5,692 bases of DNA from Pseudomonadota bacterium (GTDB lineage Bacteria; Pseudomonadota; Alphaproteobacteria; Rhizobiales; Kaistiaceae). Under the pieces are notes generated by a model. It saw only the letters and a list, made by a program, of their open reading frames with translations. It was not told where the DNA came from and did no database searches. The stretch is taken from NCBI GenBank assembly GCA_023392225.1, contig JAEVZM010000456.1:1-5692 (forward strand), given 5' to 3'. Numbering within the stretch: the stretch's first letter is position 1; each line of letters starts with the position of its first letter. This document shows, one piece after another, positions 1-5,019 of this stretch. The position numbers and the translations under genes were made by a program.

Positions 1-412
1 CCTCGGTGGCGAGCACGGCCTTGATCAGGTAGTCCGGCATCTCGTCGAGCGAGACGCTCTCGTTGCGCTTGACGCCGCGCTTGCCGATCTCGTTGCCGTA
101 GCGGTCGAGGAAGGTGACCGAGTAGTCGCCGACGGCGCGCCAGTCACCCCGCGTCGCCTCCCAGGCCGGCAGGGCGAGCATCATCATCAGCACCAGGCCG
201 CCGGTGCCGAGCGTCAGCGCGTCGCCCAGCACCTCCGAAACGCCGCGCTTGAAGCCGGTGACCCGGAAGCGCCGCATGAACAGCGAGAACGCCTCGGCCT
301 GTCTGGTGATGAACCGCCACGTCCGGTAGAGGGTCGAGTCCACCCAGGCATCGATGTCGATGGCCCTGATGGTGCGCCGGCGTCGGCTCTGGTTCTCGAA
401 TGGATCGCGCAC
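1..412 (-). CDS. Class A penicillin-binding protein (PBP1A-like transglycosylase/transpeptidase), N-terminal part only
   Basis: The product is the start of a bifunctional peptidoglycan synthase, which polymerises lipid II and cross-links stem peptides at the outer face of the inner membrane. The 137 visible residues comprise a basic cytoplasmic head (RRRR at 10-13, then IDIDAWVDSTLYRTW), a membrane anchor at about 62-83 (LGDALTL...LVLMMMLALPAW), a periplasmic linker with FLDRYGNEIGKRG (101-113), and DYLIKAVLATE (127-137). That last stretch is the entry to the GT51 glycosyltransferase domain, where the family continues into the catalytic ED motif just outside the window. I chose the GTG at 410-412 because the frame closes with a TGA about 12 codons upstream and no ATG lies between; ribosome-binding support is weak (GGA about 10 bases upstream). 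The gene is cut by the window edge and is not evidently truncated in the genome. Assignment to the family is confident; whether it is PBP1A or a paralogue is not decidable here. Confidence 0.85.
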   Translation of the reverse strand, partial: MRDPFENQSRRRRTIRAIDIDAWVDSTLYRTWRFITRQAEAFSLFMRRFRVTGFKRGVSEVLGDALTLGTGGLVLMMMLALPAWEATRGDWRAVGDYSVTFLDRYGNEIGKRGVKRNESVSLDEMPDYLIKAVLATE

Positions 413-498
413 GGTCGGCTTGTCCAGCGGCGGCGTTGAATCTCAGCGGAGGCACTAAAGAATAGGCATGTGGGCGAAGTTAAGGAAGCGCCGCCGGA

Positions 499-789
499 CT
501 ATTCGTCGTTCGAGGCGTTGAGCTTGTCGATCGGGATCGCTCCGGTGTCGCCGCCGACCCCGGCCGCCTGGCGCAAGGCCTCGACCATCCGCTCCTGCCA
601 GCCCGGCCCGTCCTCCTGGAAGAAGTCGAGCACCGCGCGGTCGACGCGGAGCGTCACCTGCTCCTTCACCCCGGGCACCGCGGTCTTCTTCTCGTCCGGT
701 CCCTTCGGCGGGGTCTTCAGCGCCCGGAACGCCGCCTCGGCGGTCTCGCGCGGGTCGCGTCCCGAACGTCTCCTGGGGGGCTCGGCCAT
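499..789 (-). CDS. BrnA/DUF4415-like ribbon-helix-helix protein, no toxin partner
   Basis: This is a 96-residue soluble protein. The segment at about 43-77 (EQVTLRVDRAVLDFFQEDGP, then GWQERMVEALRQAAG) follows the strand-helix-helix plan of BrnA/DUF4415 antitoxins, in which the RVD strand contacts DNA as a dimer and helix 2 starts at GW(Q)xR. The N-terminal 42 residues are basic and Pro-rich and the C-terminus is acidic and probably disordered. In classical loci BrnT toxin lies directly upstream of BrnA; here the upstream space is only 169 bases to a divergent gene, too small for a toxin of about 90 residues, and the downstream gap is 86 bases. The start is well supported: AAAGGAGA sits 5 bases before the ATG. 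It may be cotranscribed with the penicillin-binding protein gene 86 bases downstream. Its likely role is transcriptional regulation or DNA binding, by inference from the fold. Confidence 0.75.
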   Translation of the reverse strand: MAEPPRRRSGRDPRETAEAAFRALKTPPKGPDEKKTAVPGVKEQVTLRVDRAVLDFFQEDGPGWQERMVEALRQAAGVGGDTGAIPIDKLNASNDE

Positions 790-836
790 GGCAGTCTCCT
801 TTCAATGATTCCGGCGGAGTGTAGCCTGTCCTGCGC

Positions 837-858
837 GGGAGCGGCATGGCTCCCATGC
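837..858. repeat. Two overlapping, mutually exclusive inverted repeats
   Basis: GGGAGC (837-842) is complementary to GCTCCC (849-854) with a 6-base loop, while GCATGG (844-849) is complementary to CCATGC (853-858) with a 3-base loop. The two stems share bases, so only one can form at a time. The site lies about 50-70 bases upstream of the BrnA-like start on the minus strand and about 100 bases upstream of pirin. Function is unknown; it could be a protein site or a leader structure, or chance in GC-rich DNA. Confidence 0.35.
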
Positions 859-912
859 GGGCCTTGCATCGGCTGGCGAATGAACCATCTACTTCCCCGA
901 ACGATGAAATCA

Positions 913-918
913 CATAAT
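913..918 (+). promoter_or_regulatory. Possible -10 element of the pirin promoter
   Basis: CATAAT matches the sigma-70 -10 consensus at five of six positions and lies in a locally AT-rich stretch within GC-rich DNA, 41 bases before the pirin start. No convincing -35 hexamer is seen at the expected spacing (around 890-896). The inverted repeat at 917-937 overlaps its end and the predicted transcription start, which fits a repressible promoter. This is a weak call. Confidence 0.3.
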
Positions 919-937
919 CATCAGTTGATCTGATGAT
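917..937. promoter_or_regulatory. Operator-like inverted repeat upstream of pirin
   Basis: ATCATCAG (917-924) and CTGATGAT (930-937) are perfect 8-base inverted arms around a 5-base spacer (TTGAT). A further partial half-site (CATCAG) follows at 941-946 and merges with the ribosome-binding sequence. The repeat is AT-rich in a GC-rich genome, ends 21 bases before the pirin ATG and overlaps the best -10 candidate. This geometry suits binding of a dimeric regulator (MarR-, GntR- or LysR-type), and no regulator gene is present in the window. A hairpin in the 5' leader is an alternative. The identity of the regulator is not known. Confidence 0.5.
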
Positions 938-958
938 ATCCATCAGGGAGACCAAGAC

Positions 959-1870
959 ATGTCGCTTCGGCCTGTCAACCGGATCATCACCGCGCAGCCC
1001 CACGTCGAGGGCGCCGGCGTCAAGCTTCACCGTGCCTTCGGCTTCGGCGACACGGAGACCACCGATCCGTTCCTCTTGTTCGACGATTTCCGCAACGACC
1101 GCCCCGAGGACTACCTCGCCGGCTTCCCCTGGCATCCGCATCGCGGCATCGAGACGATCACCTACGTGCTCAACGGCACCGTCGAGCATGGCGACAGCCT
1201 CGGCAACCGCGGCACGCTCGGCGCCGGCGACGTCCAGTGGATGACCGCGGGCTCGGGCATCCTCCACCAGGAGATGCCGCAGGGCGATGCCAAGGGCCAG
1301 ATGCACGGCTTCCAGCTCTGGGCGAACCTGCCGTCGTCGCACAAGATGACCGCGCCACGCTACCAGGACATCAAGGCCGAGGAGATCCCGGTGATCGTCG
1401 ATGACGACGGCACGATCGTGCGCGTCATCACCGGCGACTTCTGGGGCAAGAAGGGCCCGGTCGAGGGCGTCGCGGCCGACCCGCGCTACCTCGACATCAC
1501 GGTGCCCGCCGGCCGCCGCAAGACCTTCAAGGTCGAGAACAACCGGCACGCCTTCGCCTATGTCTTCGCCGGCTCGGGCAACTTCCGCGACGCCTCGAAG
1601 CCGTTCGGCGTGCTCACCGAGAAGGGGACTCCGGACAACGAGTTCTACGTCCGCGAGACCACCGGCAACCGCTCGCTGGTGCTGTTCGACACCGGCGACG
1701 AGGTGACCGTGCAGGCCGGCGACGAGGGCATCCGCTTCCTCCTCGTCTCGGGCAAGCCGATCGCCGAGCCGGTCGCCTGGTACGGGCCGATCGTGATGAA
1801 CACGCAGGACGAGCTCCGCCAGGCGGTGAGCGAGCTGCGCAACGGCACCTTCATCAAGCACCCGCGCTAG
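959..1870 (+). CDS. Pirin family protein (bicupin)
   Basis: A 303-residue cytoplasmic bicupin. The N-terminal cupin holds the pirin metal-site pattern: WHPHRG gives H59 and H61, and GILHQE gives H103 and E105, matching the two-His plus His/Glu iron ligands known from human pirin. The C-terminal cupin spans roughly 175-265, and the family's closing signature is present (GKPIAEPVAWYGPIVMNT at 265-282). The length is normal for bacterial pirins. Family members include quercetin 2,3-dioxygenases and proteins with regulatory or stress roles; the intact ligands make metal binding likely, but the substrate cannot be read from sequence. AGGGAG 8 bases before the ATG supports this start. It is apparently monocistronic: a divergent gene lies upstream, a convergent one (trxC) downstream, and a hairpin follows its stop. 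An operator-like palindrome lies immediately upstream, suggesting inducible expression. Confidence 0.93.
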   Translation: MSLRPVNRIITAQPHVEGAGVKLHRAFGFGDTETTDPFLLFDDFRNDRPEDYLAGFPWHPHRGIETITYVLNGTVEHGDSLGNRGTLGAGDVQWMTAGSGILHQEMPQGDAKGQMHGFQLWANLPSSHKMTAPRYQDIKAEEIPVIVDDDGTIVRVITGDFWGKKGPVEGVAADPRYLDITVPAGRRKTFKVENNRHAFAYVFAGSGNFRDASKPFGVLTEKGTPDNEFYVRETTGNRSLVLFDTGDEVTVQAGDEGIRFLLVSGKPIAEPVAWYGPIVMNTQDELRQAVSELRNGTFIKHPR

Positions 1871-1885
1871 CGCAGAGCGACCAAC

Positions 1886-1911
1886 GCTGCGGCCGGTGAT
1901 CCGGCCGCAGC
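1886..1911. terminator. Bidirectional hairpin between convergent pirin and trxC
   Basis: A perfect 11-base inverted repeat, GCTGCGGCCGG (1886-1896) and CCGGCCGCAGC (1901-1911), encloses the loop TGAT. It begins 15 bases after the pirin stop and ends 9 bases after the trxC stop on the other strand, the typical place for a shared terminator of convergent genes. No T-run follows on either side, so it is not a textbook intrinsic terminator; it may act with Rho or as a 3'-end stabiliser. Confidence 0.7.
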
Positions 1912-1920
1912 AGCCTCGCC

Positions 1921-2358
1921 TCAGGCGTACTGGCTGAGCCAGGCCTTGAGCCGGCCGGCGTCCATGGCGCCGGCCTGCTGCGCGACGACCTTGCCGCCGC
2001 GGAACACCATCAGCGTCGGGATGCTGCGGATCTGGTACTTGGCGGCGAGCGCCTGCTCGGCCTCGGTGTCGACCTTCAGGAACCGCATGCGCGGCTCCAT
2101 CTCCGCCGCGACATGGGCGAAGGCCGGCGCCATCGCCCGGCACGGGCCGCACCACTCCGCCCAGAAATCGACCACCACCGGGATGTCGTTCCGCTCGACC
2201 TGCTTCTGGAAGCCGGCGGTCGTGGCCGGGAACGGATGGCCGCTGAACAGCGGGCGGTGGCACTTGCCGCATTTGGCCGAGCGGGCGTCCTTGGCCGACG
2301 GCAGGCGGTTCACGCTCTCGCAATGGGGGCAGACGACGTGGCGGACGGTTTCGTTCAC
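1921..2358 (-). CDS. trxC: Thioredoxin 2 (zinc-containing thioredoxin TrxC)
   Basis: A 145-residue cytoplasmic protein-disulfide reductase. The N-terminal extension carries two Cys pairs, CPHC (10-13) and CGKC (30-33), the zinc-binding motif that separates TrxC from thioredoxin 1. The thioredoxin fold follows, with the active site WCGPC (69-73), the preceding VVVDFWAEW strand, and the cis-proline in SIPT (P114). Length fits the family (E. coli TrxC is about 139 residues). TrxC proteins typically reduce ribonucleotide reductase and other targets under oxidative stress. The start is a GTG at 2356-2358, preceded by AAGGAG 7 bases upstream; that ribosome-binding site is embedded in a GGAAGG/CCTTCC inverted repeat. 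The gene is convergent with pirin and divergent from the Rdx-ycgN-dps series, sharing a 104-base upstream region. Confidence 0.95.
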   Translation of the reverse strand: MNETVRHVVCPHCESVNRLPSAKDARSAKCGKCHRPLFSGHPFPATTAGFQKQVERNDIPVVVDFWAEWCGPCRAMAPAFAHVAAEMEPRMRFLKVDTEAEQALAAKYQIRSIPTLMVFRGGKVVAQQAGAMDAGRLKAWLSQYA

Positions 2359-2359
2359 C

Positions 2360-2373
2360 GGAAGGCTCCTTCC
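2360..2373 (-). promoter_or_regulatory. Ribosome-binding site of trxC inside a small inverted repeat
   Basis: On the minus strand GGAAGG and CCTTCC flank AG, so the trxC Shine-Dalgarno sequence AAGGAG can pair with bases between it and the GTG start (about 5 bp with a 4-base loop once the tight centre opens). The site is clear; a regulatory effect of the pairing is inference. Confidence 0.45.
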
Positions 2374-2414
2374 TGTCAGGCGTCGCGGGGGGAGTGGCGG
2401 ACCACCCCGCGCGC

Positions 2415-2423
2415 TCGTATATG
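2415..2423. promoter_or_regulatory. Possible divergent promoter element between trxC and the Rdx gene
   Basis: TATATG (2418-2423) on the plus strand, and TATACG in the overlapping complement, are the only TATA-like stretch in the GC-rich gap between the divergent genes. A plus-strand transcript starting near 2430 would exclude the GTG at 2394 and the ATG at 2421 as starts for the downstream gene and leave the GTG at 2463. No good -35 box is seen, so this is tentative. Confidence 0.25.
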
Positions 2424-2462
2424 GTGGGGACGCGGCCGTTTCGCCGCAATGGAATTCGTGCC

Positions 2463-2771
2463 GTGCCGCTGCCGCTCGTCGAGATCGAATATTGCCGCCA
2501 GTGCCGCTGGCTGCTGCGCGCCGCCTGGACCGCGCAGGAGCTGCTCACCACCTTCGAGGAGGAGATCGGCGGGGTGACGCTCCGTCCCGGCACCGGCGGC
2601 GCCTTCATCGTCCGGGTCGATGGTGACGAGGTGTTCTCGCGCAAGGCCGCCGGCCGCCATGCCGAGATCACCGAGCTGAAGCAGCTCGTCCGCGATCGCG
2701 TCGCCCCGGAGCGCAGCCTCGGCCATTCGGACAGGAAGCAGGCGGCGGACAGGACAGAGGTGGCGGGGTGA
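2463..2771 (+). CDS. SelT/SelW/SelH (Rdx) family protein, Cys form
   Basis: A 102-residue thioredoxin-like protein of the Rdx family. The redox motif is CRQC (C11-C14) directly after the first strand (VEIEYC), where vertebrate SelW has CxxU; both codons here are TGC, so no selenocysteine is needed. PGTGGAF (42-48), the DG turn and RK..GRHAEITELKQLVRD (60-78) match the bacterial subfamily, and the conserved LGHSD closes it at 86-90. The frame is open further upstream, with possible starts at GTG 2394 and ATG 2421, but homologues begin a few residues before the IEYC strand and GTG 2463 has GGA about 9 bases upstream, so I prefer it; the start is uncertain. The stop overlaps the ycgN start (GTGA), indicating translational coupling. 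The family's reaction is undefined; thiol-disulfide exchange with a partner is the usual inference. Confidence 0.85.
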   Translation: MPLPLVEIEYCRQCRWLLRAAWTAQELLTTFEEEIGGVTLRPGTGGAFIVRVDGDEVFSRKAAGRHAEITELKQLVRDRVAPERSLGHSDRKQAADRTEVAG

Positions 2772-3301
2772 CACGCAGGACGCCCGCGGGGGACGCCGAG
2801 CCGTTCTGGCGTCGCCTCGCGCTCGAGGAGATGTCGAAGGACGAGTGGGAGTCGCTCTGCGACGGCTGCGGCCGGTGCTGCCTCAACAAGCTCGAATATG
2901 CCGACACCGGCGAGATCGCCTGGACCGATGTCGCCTGCCGGCTGTTCGACGACGCGACCTGCCGCTGCGCCGACTATCCCAACCGCTCGCGCCGGGTGCC
3001 GGACTGCGAGACGCTGACGCCTGAGAAGGTGCGCACGCTCACCTGGCTGCCGCCGACCTGCGCCTATCGTCTCGTCGCCGATGGGCGGGACCTTTACTGG
3101 TGGCATCCGTTGTTGTCGGGCGATCCCGATACCGTCCACATTGCGGGAATCTCTGCGCGCCATCGCACGCGGAGTGAGGAAGATGTGCCGGTCGACGATC
3201 TGGAGTCCTACATAGTCGAGTGGCCCGGCGAAGATCCCGCCGAGCGCATCGAAGTCAGTGAGCGGGGACGGATCCCGCGCAAACGAGGAGCAAGGAAATG
3301 A
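2768..3301 (+). CDS. ycgN: YcgN family cysteine-cluster protein (UPF0260)
   Basis: A 177-residue soluble protein of the YcgN/UPF0260 group within the YkgJ (CxxCxxCC) cysteine-cluster superfamily. EPFW opens the conserved domain at 11-14, followed by EWESLCDGCGRCCLNKL (26-42) holding the cluster C31, C34, C37, C38. Further conserved cysteines are C57 (VACR), C65 and C67 (TCRC), C80 (DCETL) and C98 (WLPPTCAYR), and WHPLL and IS.RH motifs follow. Nine cysteines in this pattern suggest a bound zinc or iron-sulfur centre; this is expected from the superfamily, not shown. It is longer than E. coli YcgN (about 153 residues) through short basic extensions at both ends. The GTG start overlaps the upstream Rdx stop, and its own stop overlaps the dps ATG (ATGA), placing it in the middle of a coupled trio. 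Function is unknown. Confidence 0.9.
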   Translation: MTRRTPAGDAEPFWRRLALEEMSKDEWESLCDGCGRCCLNKLEYADTGEIAWTDVACRLFDDATCRCADYPNRSRRVPDCETLTPEKVRTLTWLPPTCAYRLVADGRDLYWWHPLLSGDPDTVHIAGISARHRTRSEEDVPVDDLESYIVEWPGEDPAERIEVSERGRIPRKRGARK

Positions 3302-3864
3302 GCAAGGCAGCCAAAGCCACTGCGAAGACCACCGCCAAGTCGAAGGCCAAGGCCCCGGCGCGGGACGCGCGTCTCGATCCGCCGTCCGATCTCGGCGCCA
3401 ATGCGGTGGGCGACATCAGTGCCGCGCTCAACCTGCTGCTCGCCGACGTGTTCGCGCTCTACCTCAAGACCAAGAACTTCCACTGGCACGTCAGCGGCCC
3501 CAACTTCCGCTCCTACCACCTGATGTTCGACGAGCAGGGCGACCAGATCTTCGCCATGACCGATCCGATTGCCGAGCGCGTCCGCAAGATCGGCGGCACC
3601 ACGATCCACTCGATCGCCGAGATCGCGCGGACCACCCGCGTCCTTGAGAACGACAAGGAATATGTCGAGCCGTCCGACATGGTCGCCGAGCTGCGGGACG
3701 ACAACAAGGACCTGATCGCGCGTCTCCGTGCCGCCCACGCCGTTTGCTCGGATCACAACGACGTCGCCTCCACCAGCCTCATCGAGCAGTGGATCGACGA
3801 GAGCGAGCGGCGCCACTGGTTCCTGTTCGAGACCAGCCGCCGTCCCGACTCCTCGGGCCACTAG
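3298..3864 (+). CDS. dps: Dps family DNA-binding ferritin-like protein
   Basis: A 188-residue mini-ferritin that forms dodecamers, oxidises Fe(II) with peroxide, stores iron and shields DNA. The intersubunit ferroxidase residues are all present at the spacing of E. coli Dps: H62, H74 and D78 from one subunit, D89 and E93 from the partner (KNFHWHVSGPNF...HLMFDEQ...DPIAER). The first 18 residues hold six lysines among Ala, Ser and Thr, a flexible cationic tail of the kind used for DNA binding. The C-terminus (SLIEQWIDESERRHWFLFE, about 160-178) is the typical last helix with a short tail. GAGGAG lies about 7 bases before the ATG, which overlaps the ycgN stop, so expression is tied to the Rdx-ycgN pair. 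No OxyR or Fur site was recognised near the gene. Confidence 0.93.
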   Translation: MSKAAKATAKTTAKSKAKAPARDARLDPPSDLGANAVGDISAALNLLLADVFALYLKTKNFHWHVSGPNFRSYHLMFDEQGDQIFAMTDPIAERVRKIGGTTIHSIAEIARTTRVLENDKEYVEPSDMVAELRDDNKDLIARLRAAHAVCSDHNDVASTSLIEQWIDESERRHWFLFETSRRPDSSGH

Positions 3865-3888
3865 TCCCCTCAAGGGAACCTGCACGCC

Positions 3889-4944
3889 ATGCGCGGTGCC
3901 TTGCTCGGTGCCGCGCTGGCGGCGGCCTTCCTCGCGGCGACGCCGGTCCTGGCGGCGGACCAGCTCCCCGTCCGGGTCGTCGTCGTCACGATGTTCGAGG
4001 AGGGGAGCGACTCCGGCGACGATCCGGGGGAGCTCCAGGCCTGGGTCGAGCGCTATCCGCTCCCCGAGATCCTCCCGTTTCCCGTTGGCGAGCGGGACCT
4101 CCGCTACAATGCCGAGCGCGAGGTCCTCGCGGTCGTGACCGGGGTCGGCACGGCCCGCGCGGCCGCCTCGATCACCGCCCTCGGCCTCGATCCCCGCTTC
4201 GACCTCTCGCACGCCTACTGGCTGGTCGCCGGAATCGCCGGCGCCAACCCGAACGTCGCGCCGCTCGCCTCCGCCGTCTGGGCGGACTGGATCGTCGATG
4301 GCGACCTCGCCTTCGAGATCGACGCGCGCGAGATCCCGCCCGACTGGCCGACCGGATACGTGCCGCTGTTCGGGACGGTGCCCTATCAGGAGCCGCCGCC
4401 GGCCGACGACTTCGGTCTCGCCTATCGGCTCAATCCGGCGCTGGTCGACTGGGCCTTCGGGCTGACCCGTGACATTGCCCTTCCCGACAACGCGGCGCTC
4501 GCAACGTGGCGGGCGAAATACTCCGGGCATCCCGCCGCACAGCTGCCGCCGCGGGTGTTGAGGGGCGACGTGCTCGCCGCCTCGACTTTCTGGCATGGCG
4601 GCCTTCTCAACGCATGGGCGAGCCGCTGGGTGCCGTACTGGACGGGCGGGGCGGGCGTGTTCGCGACCTCGGCGATGGAGGACAGCGGCACGCTCGCCGC
4701 GCTCACCCGCCTGGCGAAGGGCGGCCGCGTCGACCTCGATCGCGTGCTGGTGCTGCGCACCACCAGCAATTTCACCATGGAGCATGATCGCCTCGACGCC
4801 GCGGAGAGCCTCGCCAGGGAAGGCAACACCTTCTCCGCCTTCGTGCCCTCGCTGGATGCCGCCTTCACCGTCGGCCGCGTCGTCGTCGATGCGCTGGTCG
4901 ACGGTTGGGACGCCCCCGGCACCCACCCGCCCGGCACGCCATAG
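3889..4944 (+). CDS. Secreted NUP-family protein ('purine nucleoside permease')
   Basis: A 351-residue protein of the NUP family, named after a Candida purine nucleoside permease. It begins with a signal peptide (MRG, a hydrophobic Ala/Leu core, cleavage probably near LAA-DQ at 22-24), and no further membrane segment is evident, so a periplasmic location is expected. Motifs resemble the nucleoside phosphorylase fold: TGVGTARAAASI (84-95, like the G-I-G-K-V-x-A-A loop), VAGIAGANP (113-121, phosphate-loop region), SAMEDSG (261-267, like the ribose-binding Met-Glu) and RTTSNF (290-295, base-binding loop region). A periplasmic nucleoside-binding or -cleaving role is thus at least as likely as transport, by inference. 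The ATG has AAGGGA about 11 bases upstream. It starts 24 bases after the dps stop and may be cotranscribed, though its function is not obviously linked to the upstream genes. Length is normal for the family. Confidence 0.85.
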   Translation: MRGALLGAALAAAFLAATPVLAADQLPVRVVVVTMFEEGSDSGDDPGELQAWVERYPLPEILPFPVGERDLRYNAEREVLAVVTGVGTARAAASITALGLDPRFDLSHAYWLVAGIAGANPNVAPLASAVWADWIVDGDLAFEIDAREIPPDWPTGYVPLFGTVPYQEPPPADDFGLAYRLNPALVDWAFGLTRDIALPDNAALATWRAKYSGHPAAQLPPRVLRGDVLAASTFWHGGLLNAWASRWVPYWTGGAGVFATSAMEDSGTLAALTRLAKGGRVDLDRVLVLRTTSNFTMEHDRLDAAESLAREGNTFSAFVPSLDAAFTVGRVVVDALVDGWDAPGTHPPGTP

Positions 4945-5019
4945 GCGCGTTTTCCTTCCGGTAACCGGCGTGCGCGCATCATCGGCGCGAGGGGTCGACG
5001 GGAGCGGGAGTCGACGCGC
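4945..5019 (+). other. Intergenic gap with several GC-rich inverted repeats
   Basis: The 75-base gap after the NUP gene contains GCGCG (4945-4949) complementary to CGCGC (4973-4977), a nested CCGG-TAA-CCGG (4958-4968), an alternative pairing of 4973-4977 with GCGCG (4985-4989), and two GTCGAC copies (4994-4999, 5010-5015) whose pairing would place the ribosome-binding sequence of the next gene in the loop. No stem is followed by a T-run, so I do not call an intrinsic terminator. Confidence 0.4.

Noticed and set aside
144..455. Minus-strand frame with an ATG near the penicillin-binding protein start
   Set aside because: It is out of frame with the recognisable penicillin-binding protein sequence (IDIDAWVD, FLDRYGNEIGKRG, LIKAVLATE), and its own translation is His/Arg/Ala low-complexity.
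470..808. Plus-strand 112-codon frame opposite the BrnA-like gene
   Set aside because: It has no family resemblance and is Ser/Pro/Arg-rich, while the opposite strand carries a ribbon-helix-helix protein with a strong ribosome-binding site.
2394..2462. N-terminal extension of the Rdx protein to GTG 2394 or ATG 2421
   Set aside because: The added residues (basic, no motif) are not part of the family fold, neither start has a usable ribosome-binding sequence, and the segment overlaps the only TATA-like element in the gap. It cannot be fully excluded.
2493..2504. Selenocysteine in the SelW-like motif
   Set aside because: Both positions of the CxxC motif are TGC codons, not TGA, so this is the ordinary cysteine form.
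455..3163. A 902-codon open frame on the minus strand
   Set aside because: It runs antisense to pirin, Rdx and YcgN and through trxC in another frame. Its translation is Arg/Ala/Gly/Pro-rich low-complexity without family motifs, as expected from strong third-position G/C bias opposite real genes.
4942..5019. Stop-codon readthrough joining the NUP protein to the downstream gene
   Set aside because: Both frames are in the same phase with a TAG and 25 sense codons between them, but the downstream gene has its own start and ribosome-binding sequence, and the linker shows no readthrough context or coding character.
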